In this document: positions 47,012-57,102 of the stretch, piece by piece
Layout: each line of letters opens with the position of its first letter
Numbering within the stretch: the first letter of the stretch is position 1
Source of the DNA: Loripinus fragilis
Lineage: Eukaryota; Mollusca; Bivalvia; Lucinida; Lucinidae
Assembly: GCA_964019695.1 (NCBI GenBank)
Contig: OZ026520.1
Location: 24,566,130 to 24,630,129 of the forward strand
Reading direction: 5' to 3'
DNA: 64,000 nucleotides
Notes under the pieces: generated by a model
The model's input: the letters and a program-made list of their open reading frames with translations, nothing else
What the model was told of the DNA's origin: nothing
Databases searched by the model: none
Made by a program: the position numbers and the translations under genes

Positions 47012-47641
47012 TATTTGATAAGAAAAAAGGAAAACTTTGAATTAGGTTCTTATATGTGGGGGCTAAATTTTACAATGTCATGTTCGATAAAGTGTATTTA
47101 AACAAAAGTAAAGTGGAAATCTCATCCCTTCTTCGAAGATCAACAAGTGACGCGACCTTTTGCTCGCGATGATCTCTATGTACAAGCTATAATGCTGTAG
47201 CGAGTCACATGTAAAGTGCCCACACGCACACTACATAGATACTAACCATCAAAATTTAAAACGACATTTTCAATGAAACAAGCACCCTAAATGCAAAAGA
47301 ACATTTTCTGTGTGGAACAATTTTATTTGTTACTCTTGTCATAAAGTGATTAATAACCGCACCTATCAGGTTACATGGATGCGCAGTTTGGTTTGGGCCT
47401 TCCTACAGTTTTTTTATGATATTTGGACATTATATACTTTGTATTGAGCGAATAACAACGGCAAGGATCAGACTGCATGAAAGCATAGCCTGGTCTGCGC
47501 CATTGTTGTTCACATGCAACTAAGTCAGGTTTTCTCGCAACATGCCCCTCCTGTCATGAGTAAAATGCATATATTGTTATAAATGTGTATCTGATAAAAA
47601 AGTGAAATTTAAAAAATAAAGTCTGTCTTGGTTTCCTTCGC

Positions 47642-48130
47642 AGGAATTTGGCTTTTGCACCTCGGAGTACTAAGGAAGTTGCATACAAAACTTTGGTTCG
47701 GCCTAAACTAGAGTATGCAGCACCCATTTGGAGCCCTTACTCAAAACTTCAGATTAATCAGGTAGAGAAAGTTTAGAGGACAGCAGCCCGTTGGACCTGC
47801 AGGAGATGGCGTAACACAAGTAGTGTCGGCGAGATGCTTGATGAGCTTGAGTGGCCATCTCTTGAGGCCCGTAGGGATCAGTCCTCCCTGCTTCTCTTTC
47901 ATAAGATACATTCTGGTGCTGTGTCTATAGAAAAAGACAAGTACCTGACCCCTGCTCGCAGTTTGAAATCTACCAGGTCATCACACAGTGCCCAATATTG
48001 TAGATACCAGACATACAGTGATGCCCTGAAGAACTCTTTTTTCCCCTGGACTATACCACAGTGGAATAGTCTTTCTCCTTCGGCGGTCAATTCCCAGACT
48101 GCTGAGGAGTTTAGGGCACTCCTCATTTAG
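47642..48130 (+). pseudogene. LINE C-terminal RT fragment
   Basis: Reads [40 protein letters not shown], one stop, RTAARWTCRRWRNTSSV, MLDELEWPSLEARRDQSSLL, and near the end SFFPWTIPQWNSLSPSAVNS. This is the region after the RT domain of CR1/Jockey-like LINEs. It has a single in-frame stop at about 47774 and is 5'-truncated. A 3' tail with T-rich tract and TTGCACTCCCTGGCGTAATG follows to about 48280. Confidence 0.85.
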
Positions 48131-49864
48131 TTAAAAACACAACCGAAAGATTTTTTTGTTTTTTTTTGTTTTGTTTTTGTTTTTTTGTTTTGTTTTTGTT
48201 TTTTCTTCAAAATTCCAAAATTGCACTCCCTGGCGTAATGATCAAAATTTGATCGTGCCAGTATTAAGAGAAAGAGAAAGTTTATATACATGATATACTT
48301 GTGTTGTTGTTATGTCAGTTCACGTCGTCCTAGTGATGTTGGGTCTACCGTAACAAAATGCTCTTGCACTTTATTAATTATCGGTCATACGGAACCAAAG
48401 TCGGTGTATTGTATACTAGTGTTACTAATTACCGATGTACTTACTGTTTAAGACAGTCTTTAAAACAAACTATCTTACAGAAACCAATAAATAACGTCTT
48501 GTTCAACTATTTATTCATTCCTTCAATGAAAACAAACGAGATATGCTTCAAAATAAAGTTAAATTTGCTGAAAACTTATTTTTTATTGGGCTACCCTAGC
48601 CGATATTTTGAATGCCCGTTGTTACTTATTACCGGTGTATATGTAAACAAATGCTCTAGAAAACTATCTCAGGTTGAAAACTCTACATGTGATGGGTTTC
48701 TACATTGAAATGATTAGTGACATTCAAAATGATAGTAGTAAAGGGCCTGTCTGAAAGCTTGATGTGTTTTCTTTGCCTGTTTCCTGTAAGGTATACCATT
48801 TTTTTTTAATGTGGGTGAAAAAATATATAAGTCAACGCTACAATATTTTTACAACGAAATACTTGTTGTCTTTCATTCATGGTAACTAATATCATCACAA
48901 ATATGTTTCATAATCATAAACAGACTACACAGTCTATATTGAGCACTTTCCCTACCAGAGGGTGCACCAAAAGGGCGTAGACAAACAAGATAAAACAGAG
49001 GTGGCACGTTTTATGTCTACACCTTTCAGCCACATTTGGGCATAATGTGACCATGTGCTGAGACAAAGCTTGACGTCATTTTCAGTTTTTAAGCAGGGAA
49101 TCAAGCTGTCAAAATCTTCCACAACAAGCAAACACACTTTTCCAAAGGCAATTTCTCATTTATTTTCAATGAAAATATCATTTCAATGACATATAACGTC
49201 GAATCTGCACCATGATTTAGGACTACACAAAGAAAAAGTAGGCGCTTACTCTCAGAAACGTCATTTCTGCTTTTTTATCTTTGATAATGAGAGAAAAATG
49301 CATTGTAAACAATGTTGAGTGGAAAATTCCGAATGATAATATCGCACGCGACAGTCATTTGTAGGAAATGGAATACACCGGTATTTAGTATACACCGGTA
49401 TTTAGTGAAGAAGGGATATTAACTCTTTGCAGGCTGGTGTCTTATGCTGAAAACATTTGCAAGGGACTTATAAATACCCATATCAGACCTGACATATTAT
49501 GATGGTATCCGAAACAGTCCTTTATAAACGTCATTTTGAAAAAAAAGAAAAGCAGACATCAAAACACGCGAAAAACTATTATGCTCTAACGTTGATCTAA
49601 AGCAGCATGAACATAAAATACCCCATCAAAACATCATTTCAAACTTTCATACATTACAGTTAGTATCAGACACTAAAACAAGCCTTTTCTTTGTCGGAAT
49701 CCCATATTTCTTCAAAAAATCTCCTTTGAAAAATGGGGACGTTTTATGGGGACGTTTTGACCAATCTTTTTTTCGTGTTTGGGGACGTTTTGACCAATTC
49801 GGGGACGTTTTGACTAGGGGGCGTTTTGACTAGGGGACGTTTTGACTTGCACCCGGTGTAATGC

Positions 49865-50589
49865 AGCCTGACTAACACTCCTTTCTCTAACACGGGATTT
49901 TATGTGAGGCTGTATATTAAATGTGCGTGTTTACTAATGATGAACTAGAAATTAATGAAAATACATTTTTACAAGGAAAATGAAAAGTGTGTACGATACC
50001 TTCCTACTTTCACTTTCCGTCCTTGTCGATTCGCTTATTTACCGTTATTATCTCCCGTGAAATTACATTGGGAAACACCAAATAATCGTCCGTATGCAAG
50101 TGCACATTTTCAAGAGGAATGTTTGTTTAAATGCTTTACGTCCCAATCAACAATTTTTCATCATGTCGGGACGATTTCCTGCTTCCCTGGGTTGAACCAG
50201 TACTTAGCAGCGGATAAAATGACTTCATGCTCAAAGAACACAAAATTTAACTTGCTATGATTGTGACAATTTCCTGTCGGACTAGGCTTCAACTGAAGTG
50301 GAATAGTTCTGACCTTTGTAATGTCAGAGGTAGTCTGTGCCCACCACAGCCAACCTGCACTACACAGACTGCTCAGTTCTGATTATGCTGACACCAAACA
50401 ATTTGTTGTTCACCAAGAAGATTCAACTTGAAAACAACACACCTTCCGTTGTCAGTTGAGGTTGTTGACTATATTTGACAGTTGTACTAAATATACAGAA
50501 GTATATATTGAGTCATTGTGCTGAAGGTTGACTGAAGCTTTGCGACTGCAAGCATTTTTCCCTTAGCGAAGAAAAGCCACATAACAGTT
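49865..50589. other. no recognisable gene
   Basis: A 101-codon ORF (49955-50260) lacks recognisable features. Nothing else supported. Confidence 0.4.
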
Positions 50590-51452
50590 TAAAAGTTTTA
50601 TTGTTTGCCGGACCTTCAGTTAAGCATATTTACACTATATACATTGGCAATGAGAATCCGAATGCAACTAAGGTTCACTGACCTTTGACTCACTAAGAAT
50701 TTGAAATGTGCATACTCAAGATATCCCTTAAGCCATGTTTTCCCCAACTTTAAGCTGGAGAAAATACCGCCAAACCGAAGGTACCGCCAAACAAAGGCAG
50801 AGTGGTGAAGAAAAGTAGAAGGAATGTAAGGGGAAGGGGGGTCATAAAATGAACAAGGAACAAAACTAGAAGCACAAACTAGCAAGCCAAGGTAAAAACA
50901 AGCATTAATTAACTAGCAAAGCAAGACAGCAACAAGCAGAAAACCTCCACAAGCCAGAGCATGGCCCACTCACCCTCGGGACAAACTAACAGCAACAATT
51001 CAGGTTGAATGCAACTGCCAGGCTGCCCCGAGGCATTAAGATCACTCTCTCGCTTGGTAGAAGTTCCCGTAAGCGGCAAAACATATGTCTTACTTACGAA
51101 TGGGTATTTTACTATAAATGCTTCTGTTCTGTAAAAAACAATATTTGAAAATTTATCATAAATACCTCATTACGATCACACACAAAAAACCTTACTTTAA
51201 CCAAACGTGACTTAAATGCAAACTCTATGATCAACTCATTCTGAATTTAGAATTTTAATTAGACAGAAACAGAATGCCAAACCAAGACAAACCCAAGCTG
51301 GGAGAGTTATCACATACCAACTCTTACCAACTATAGTCTCGAGAAATAACATACTTCCCCATACAACTGGCCTGCCTCTCAGAGAAGAATCTGCCCCGGG
51401 TAAGCATTAGCGAATCGGCAAAGAAAGGGCAACCTGTTCCTGGCTAATAAAG
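50590..51452 (-). other. probable 3' UTR of the minus-strand recombinase/SGNH unit
   Basis: No coding sequence after the SGNH stop. An AATAAA signal on the minus strand (TTTATT at about 50599-50604) gives a plausible transcript end near 50590. Confidence 0.4.
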
Positions 51453-51982
51453 CTATAGCTCTTTCAATAGGTGTGCAACTGAGTTGATAAAGAACTGCCT
51501 TAACCTTCTGGTCCCCTCTGTATTCAGATGGAGACCGTGATCATTGATCGCAAATAATTCACGTATCGGCAAGCGATTCTTTAGAAATGGCCTATAAGCA
51601 TGTAGAAGGCGCACTCTACGGTCTTTACTCAGCTTAACCAGACCCTTATTAACTAGCTTTACTCGGTCGCCGTATGAGGCATGATCCTTGGGCCTGGGAA
51701 GAATGCTTGAAATTACAATCAAGGTAGCACTTCTTTGCCTGATAGAGGTAATTAAATTATTGAAGGTACTTAATATAGCTCCTGACTCCATTGTCTCAAT
51801 ATTGTTCGTGCCAACATGAAAAATGGTTATTGGTTTGTCCAAAACTAAATGCCCCTTATCAATCTTGTAAGCAAGTTGATTAATATTTATACTTGGAAAC
51901 GCTAAAACTTCTGCATGCCGTATACCCTCAACATACTTGGCGATAGAATCTGATATGATCTGGACTTTTACTTCACTTGCAT
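51453..51982 (-). CDS. SGNH-hydrolase-like exon, accessory of a tyrosine-recombinase element
   Basis: On the minus strand a strong acceptor (TTTATTTTTTTCAG|ATGC, AG at 51984-51983) opens a frame continuing to the stop at 51453. It begins ASEVKVQIISDSIAKYVEGI, that is, upstream of the first ATG. SGNH/GDSL blocks are visible: ISDSI (block I, nucleophile Ser), HVGTNN (block III, Gly-x-Asn type), and DHGLHLNTEG (block V; here Asp and His are one residue further apart than in DGxHL). Such esterase-like domains are known in some tyrosine-recombinase retrotransposons (Ngaro group) with unknown role. Entry phase is 1 (first base from the previous exon). The exon lies about 80 bp after the recombinase stop, on the same strand. 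The frame is intact. Confidence 0.75.
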
Positions 51983-52065
51983 CTGAAAAAAATAAATGAG
52001 GAAAGGAAGTTAAAACTCTTAATTATCTTATATACAAACTTAAAACTACATGTACGACCTTAGCA

Positions 52066-53056
52066 TCAGTCTAAGAAAATTATTTTCCTGGCCATTGCTT
52101 CACTAACTGATAACTTCTCCTTAAAATCAAAGGCCAAGTATCTTTTGTAACAATCAGATAACCAGTCCCCGTGGTGTTGACTGAGATCAGTAGGAACTCC
52201 TGCCTTGAAGGCCCATGTGCAACCTCCCCTACGAAAACTGTGTGATGAGTAAAGCTGGGGATCCCTACCAGTCTTGCTTATCAAGTTTTTGATTTTTTCC
52301 TGTAGGTGCTTATATAGTAAAGGCTTTATCCTGCCCTTGTCAGTTCTTCTGACAAAGGCAGGATCATGAACCGAGGCTGGAGTATCTCTGATCATGTTTT
52401 TGAAGGCCAAAACAGGACATAGTACTGACTCAGGTATTGCCACTAATGGCACTAGTCTTGTAAAAGCCTAGAACCAAATTGGTTAGTTTTGGACCACTTA
52501 ATTAAAACAGCTAAAACATCCTGAAAAACTTTGACATCTTGTCTTATCAGCTGTTTACTGGGATCAAAATCTTCAACTGAATTAGGGACCATATTGGATT
52601 TTCTGGCCATAAGAAAGAACATGAATAGGCACAAACACCAAAATGTAATATCGTCAGACTTCGACATATCCAAAAAGGTATAGATTTCCCTCAAAATCTG
52701 TGGGGTCATGGGGAGTGCTCGATTGGGCGTGTGTTTTTTGATGCGCGCCAATCCCTTAAACACCAAATCAATCTGAAACAAGTTATCTTCAGGAAACTTT
52801 ATTCCTAGGAAAAGATGCATTGTCTTTACCCCAGAAATATAGTTTCTGATTGACTCCACAGATTTAAAGGATCTCCCTAAAAACTGTCCATATAAACATA
52901 ATGTTTCAGTAGTAGCTGGGATGGTCTTCAGTCCGTAAAAATTACAGAATAATAAATAAGCCCTCCATTGAACCTTCAAATTCTTAGAGGTCCCCTCAGC
53001 AAAGGCTGCTTTCATCGAAGTCTTGACCTCTTTTTGCAAAACTTCTAAGGACAATT
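52066..53056 (-). CDS. tyrosine recombinase (phage-integrase fold), one frameshift
   Basis: An acceptor (TTGTTGAATTGCAG, AG at 53058-53057) opens an exon encoding LSLEVLQKEVKTSMKAAFAE, then a core-binding (SAM-like) domain (SKNLKVQWRAYLLFCNFYG) and the catalytic domain. The first catalytic Arg is in FLMARKSNM (about 52605). The HxxR box is HSFRRGG (about 52230), and the C-terminal box is HGDWLSDCYKRYL with the Tyr nucleophile (about 52150). So R-H-R-H/W-Y is complete. The frame shifts by one base near 52454-52466 between SRLLQ and VPLVAIP, so the copy is probably dead, unless a ribosomal frameshift is used. The enzyme class integrates circular DNA by recombination. An SGNH exon follows. No reverse transcriptase, RNase H or methylase is seen within several kb, so it is either a Crypton-like DNA transposon or a truncated Ngaro/DIRS element. 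Confidence 0.85.
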
Positions 53057-53194
53057 CTGCAATTCAACAAAATTAAGTTAGATAAAAATTTTCCCCAACA
53101 GAGTTTCGACAGACGGCTGATCTCAGCGATGTACTAATATATAATGCAAGTATTCTAAACAAAGAGATAGAACACCTGGCGGGAAATAATTTTC

Positions 53195-53400
53195 CGCCAA
53201 TCAACGTGCGGCTATAAATAAAAGGAATTCCTCTACGATCAATTTCCAAAAATAAACGGGTATCCCCAGACTGGTTCCGCGTTTAATTAATGCATATGGA
53301 ACATATGCCCCCCATTGTGACCCCACCGGCGGCGATTAACGTTCCTTCGTCGGAGCTTCGAATCTCCCGGAGTCCTGAGCCACTGCGCTCCGCACTGTAA
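53195..53400 (+). promoter_or_regulatory. possible plus-strand promoter and first exon
   Basis: GCCAATCA (about 53195) and CTATAAATAAAAGG (about 53211) resemble CCAAT and TATA boxes. A GC-richer stretch follows and ends in ACT|GTAAGT (53397). It points away from the recombinase gene. On the minus strand the same stretch contains GGGAGATTCGAAGCTCC, a B-box-like motif, so it may instead be a tRNA-like or terminal repeat. Weak call. Confidence 0.25.
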
Positions 53401-53677
53401 GTACCAAAATTCCCATGTGGTAGCTCAAATATTCACGGTTCGGCAGGATCGACCTGAGGCATTGGAATCTTCCATCCTCGGGAATCATAAATGCTAGGGC
53501 TTCAGATAATTCGCAATACAGTAGTCTAAGAATTTCATAAATTCGTAGTTCTTGGGACTAGAGGTTTTATTCCTGATTATCAGTATTTCGAATTATAGAG
53601 TTGTGGACATAAGAAATATACTAAAATGCGCGCGCAGTCGATGGGGCGCCATCGCAAATCCCCACGCTCTCGGAAAA

Positions 53678-54125
53678 ATTGAATGATATTTGACCTTTTG
53701 ACCCCATCCCAAGGTCACCAATTTGACCCTAGGGTGAAAATTTTACTTGTATCCTGTTCTACTCACCACCCCTTCATTTTTGATATGCCACATGACCATG
53801 AATTTTTGACCCTCAAGCACCCCAAGTTCCACCCCTGGGGCATGACCCAGGCGACAGAATGAAAATCCCATTCGATATGTTTTACATATTTTATTTGTGA
53901 GAACACACATAAAGGTTGGTATACCTTTGAAATTGACCATGTAATTGAAATTTAATGATATTTGACCTTTTGGCCCCTCCCCAGGCCCCCAGGGGGCGGA
54001 CCCAAAAATGTGCTGTTGCACGCCCCATTTATGTGAGTAACTCACACACCAAATTCGGTTGGTTATCGTCCAATGGTTTAGGAGGAGATAGCATAGCGGA
54101 CAGGCGAAGCCTACAGCAGTTTAAG
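53678..54125 (+). repeat. two ~270-bp tandem units of TTTGACCTTTTGACC type
   Basis: TTGAATGATATTTGACCTTT at 53678 and TTAATGATATTTGACCTTTT at about 53952 start two diverged units with CCCC-rich interiors. The ORFs are artefacts. Confidence 0.6.
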
Positions 54126-54234
54126 TACAGCCCAAATTTATGAAAAATGATAAAAACATCTTAATTCCTCAATTCGAGTAAAACTAAAAGTCCTTCCTTA
54201 AAGATAATAATAAAAATGATAATTTTTATTATTT

Positions 54235-54244
54235 TTACTATTAC

Positions 54245-54290
<46 letters not shown>

Positions 54291-54357
54291 AACGGGATGA
54301 TTTTAATTTTGCAATAGTTAATTTCCCATTTCTTAATAGAGATGCTCCTTGCTCCTC

Positions 54358-54412
<55 letters not shown>

Positions 54413-54551
54413 AACGGGATGATTTTAATTTTGCAATAGTTAATTTCCCATTTCTTAATAGAGATGCTCCTTGCTCGCTTTGCATATACATTTTATATCT
54501 TTGTATGGGTATCTTAAATTTCTATCTGTCTGTCTTTTTGTCTGTCAGCCA

Positions 54552-54620
<69 letters not shown>
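54235..54620 (+). repeat. microsatellite cluster with two Penelope-RT slivers
   Basis: (TTA)n at 54237-54288, then a 65-bp block AAACGGGATGATTTTAATTT..., then (ATT)n at 54357-54409, then the same 65-bp block again. The block translates KRDDFNFAIVNFPFLNRDAP, matching the RT relic at about 1611-1676. (GTCT)n at about 54555-54595 and (TC)n at 54595-54618 follow. Confidence 0.85.
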
Positions 54621-54623
<3 letters not shown>

Positions 54624-55427
54624 AATTTATTATTATGTGGTGTAGTCCTAGCAGCCCGGGGATCAGAGTTTGATATCAGGTATTTCAAGTATTTTTGTTG
54701 CGACTTTTATCAGTTCCGTCCCCGTGGAAAACCCTTTATCCTGCATCATTTATCCATAATCACTACCCCCTCCTATGAGTAAAAGTGAGGCTAAAGTCTT
54801 GTTGATTTTTCAGTATACAGGTATAAACCCCACTCCACCACTAGGGGACACACTGATGTCGGGTTATAGCTCTGCTTTCAGATCAACTCTGTATAACTGA
54901 AAATTTTTCTTTGGAAGAGATATAAATGTTAAAAACCTGACCTTCACCCCGTACTGGGGGTGAGGGGCAATCAGGTCGTTATAACCATCCAATTATATAC
55001 CATGACCACGCTATCGCTGCAGTATCTCGTAAGTGTGATGGTGTTGGAGGGTAGCGACAGTTTCAAAAATCATTCCACTATTACGTCGCGTGTTGGTACA
55101 TTCGTGCGCTTAATAACAATTGAAATGAGAACAGTCGTTAAATAAAAATATGACAAAATAAAATAAAACAATAGAAGAGAAAATTTAAAAAAAATCTGAA
55201 AAAAAGAAAATGTATCAGCCACACTTATAGTGTCTGCATCACATATCGATGCGCCCATTGACAGACAGTGCAGATCCTGATTAGACCCCCGCCTCTAGCA
55301 TCTATCTGATCTAATTCTAGCCCAAAATGATTGTTTCAGAATGCAGGAAATCTTATAATAGGGAGGGTATAAAATAGAGACTATTAGTTGCTTGTGCTAG
55401 ACTGCTCATAGTCCTTGGACGTTTATT
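54621..55427. other. unannotated; degraded hairpin at 55263-55325
   Basis: No gene supported. 55263-55325 (CAGACAGTGCAGATCCTGAT ... TGATCTAATTCTAG) is a decayed member of the variable-apex hairpin group. Confidence 0.4.
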
Positions 55428-55756
55428 CATGAGGGGATCCAGAGGAGTGGGAAGTTGGAGTCCGGACCCCTCCGCCATGGAAAAGCTCAAAGGTGTATAT
55501 TTCCTTAAGAATACTTCTTCGGAACCCCTTATAAATCACAAAGTTATGCAGCCAAAGTGTCCGGTCATCATGGCGTCATTTAATTGGATATTCCCTGGCG
55601 GACAGATGGTGGCCAGCTTTGGTTAACTAAGTATAGATTTTTTAGGAACATTGGTACGGATCCCTTTCCCAACGTAAAAATTAAAATAAAAAATAAATAA
55701 ACGTCAAAACTTTGGACCTGGACGACTCCTGACGGAACTTTCTGGATCCGCGCATG
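55428..55756. mobile_element. GCGGATCC-end MITE, copy D
   Basis: Left CATGAGGGGATCCAGAGG, right TCTGGATCCGCGCATG, with perfect TTTATT duplication (55422-55427 and 55757-55762). The internal hairpin is reduced to GGTCATCATGGCGTCATTT ... TCCCTGGCGGACAGATGG. Confidence 0.9.
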
Positions 55757-55984
55757 TTTATTGCAATGAATGTGGTAAAATAATACGTCATATTAATAGA
55801 CTTTTCGCTTACTGTAAAGGCGGCAACTTTAATATTCATATCTGAGCTTTGTTCGGCTATTTCATCTGCTAAACAAGGGAAATCAAGTTCTATTTATGGT
55901 TTGGTGAATAATTTATAAGTTGTTTGGGCCGCGCAAACGTGCATGCATTTCATGAAAATCCTAACCGCATACACACTGAACTCA

Positions 55985-56180
55985 CATTTATCAACACTTA
56001 AAGCGCAAAATTACAAAATATATGTTCTCTTATTGTCGTCCACTGAAATTTTGAAGCCTCATAGACAAATAGTGTGGACCCAGATCAGACTGCTCCGGTA
56101 GGAGCAGTCTGATCTGGGTCCACAATGTTTGCCTCTATGCTTATGTTAGATGCAGTAATTTTGCTGGCGTTTTAAAGGTC
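55985..56180. mobile_element. MITE with perfect 24-bp hairpin
   Basis: Outer remnants of AAAGCGC / GCGTTTTAAAG ends. The core arms TGTGGACCCAGATCAGACTG(CTCC) at 56073-56096 and 56101-56124 are exactly complementary around GGTA. The hairpin extends as GACAAATAG / ATGTTTGC. Confidence 0.85.
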
Positions 56181-56705
56181 TTGCGAATCTTCAAAAACTT
56201 TTTTGAAACTCTTCATGATTTAAATGTGAGTCATGAGAAAACCAAAATGCTGAAAACCCCATCTTAAAATTCCAACCGAGTCAAAAGTTATGCTAGTTTT
56301 AAAATTATGCAAATTAGCATATAAGCCCCGCTCACATTATTTCGAGATGATTATTTTCAAAATGTCATATTTTATGTAGTGCTATTTCTAAGCAATTAAG
56401 AACAACACAATTAAGCTTTTATGTGCAAATGTTGTATTTTATCATATTGAATCATTTTCAGCAAATAAAATATTAAATAATGTTAAAATATTTGAAATAT
56501 ATTAAATTTAATATTTAAAAAAGCTCAAATGACGTCATATGAGCCTCTCGCATAGTTTCATCTAGTTAAATTTTGAAACCTTCATAACTTGGTAACTATT
56601 TAGAATTTTTTGATGGGGCTTTCGACATTCTGTTTGTCTCATTACTGGCTTTTCAATCAATAGGAGTTTTAAAAAAGGTTTTTTGAAGGTTCACAAGACC
56701 TTTTA
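56170..56705. mobile_element. ~535-bp element with ~90-bp imperfect TIRs
   Basis: Left TTAAAGGTCTTGCGAATCTT(CAAAAACTTTTTTGAAACTC) faces the complement of the right end TAAAAGGTCTTGTGAACCTT(CAAAAAACCTTTTTTAAAACTC). Similarity continues to GAAAACCCCAT / GAAAGCCCCAT. AT-rich interior, no ORF. Confidence 0.7.
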
Positions 56706-57102
56706 GGACTAAATAATGTGTTTTGCGTCTATACTGAGGTAATGGCGCAAGATGATATAGTTATTTTGAATAAAACCACGCCTCATTTTCAGCTTTTACC
56801 TATATCTTAGGTTGACCAGTCCTGAGGTGCCGCCTTAACAGTAAGTGAAAAGTCTAATAATACCCGACATTGGAAGTATTTACTAAGATAAACTTAGATA
56901 AACTTAATGCAACTGCACACCAGGACCCAAAATTACAATACCTTCTTAAAGCTAAGGAAGACTTTAGTTAAGTAGTGATTTTTAGGATGCGAAAAATAAC
57001 TTTTGAACTTATCAAAATCAAAATAGTTTTATTTTTTCTGTAGATCACAATGATAGCTTGACGTCGATCCTGGCAATTTCATATCAATACTTAACTTAAG
57101 GG

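Larger units (their letters stand above)
44444..49854. mobile_element. 5.4-kb Mutator-like TIR unit with 9-bp target duplication
   Basis: GGTGTAATG at 44435-44443 is repeated exactly at 49855-49863. Terminal sequence GGATTACAGTCAAAACGTCC on the left matches the complement of the right end GGGTGCAAGTCAAAACGTCC. Terminal regions of about 130 bp on both sides carry GTCAAAACGTCCCC and close variants five to seven times, always pointing inward, a likely transposase-binding array. A 9-bp duplication is the mark of the Mutator/MULE superfamily. No MULE transposase was seen. The interior holds a mariner-like element (45663-47011) and a LINE fragment (47642-48130), so this is a non-autonomous or gutted carrier. 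The remaining interior (44600-45660, 47014-47640, 48280-49730) has only short ORFs without recognisable motifs. Confidence 0.8.
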
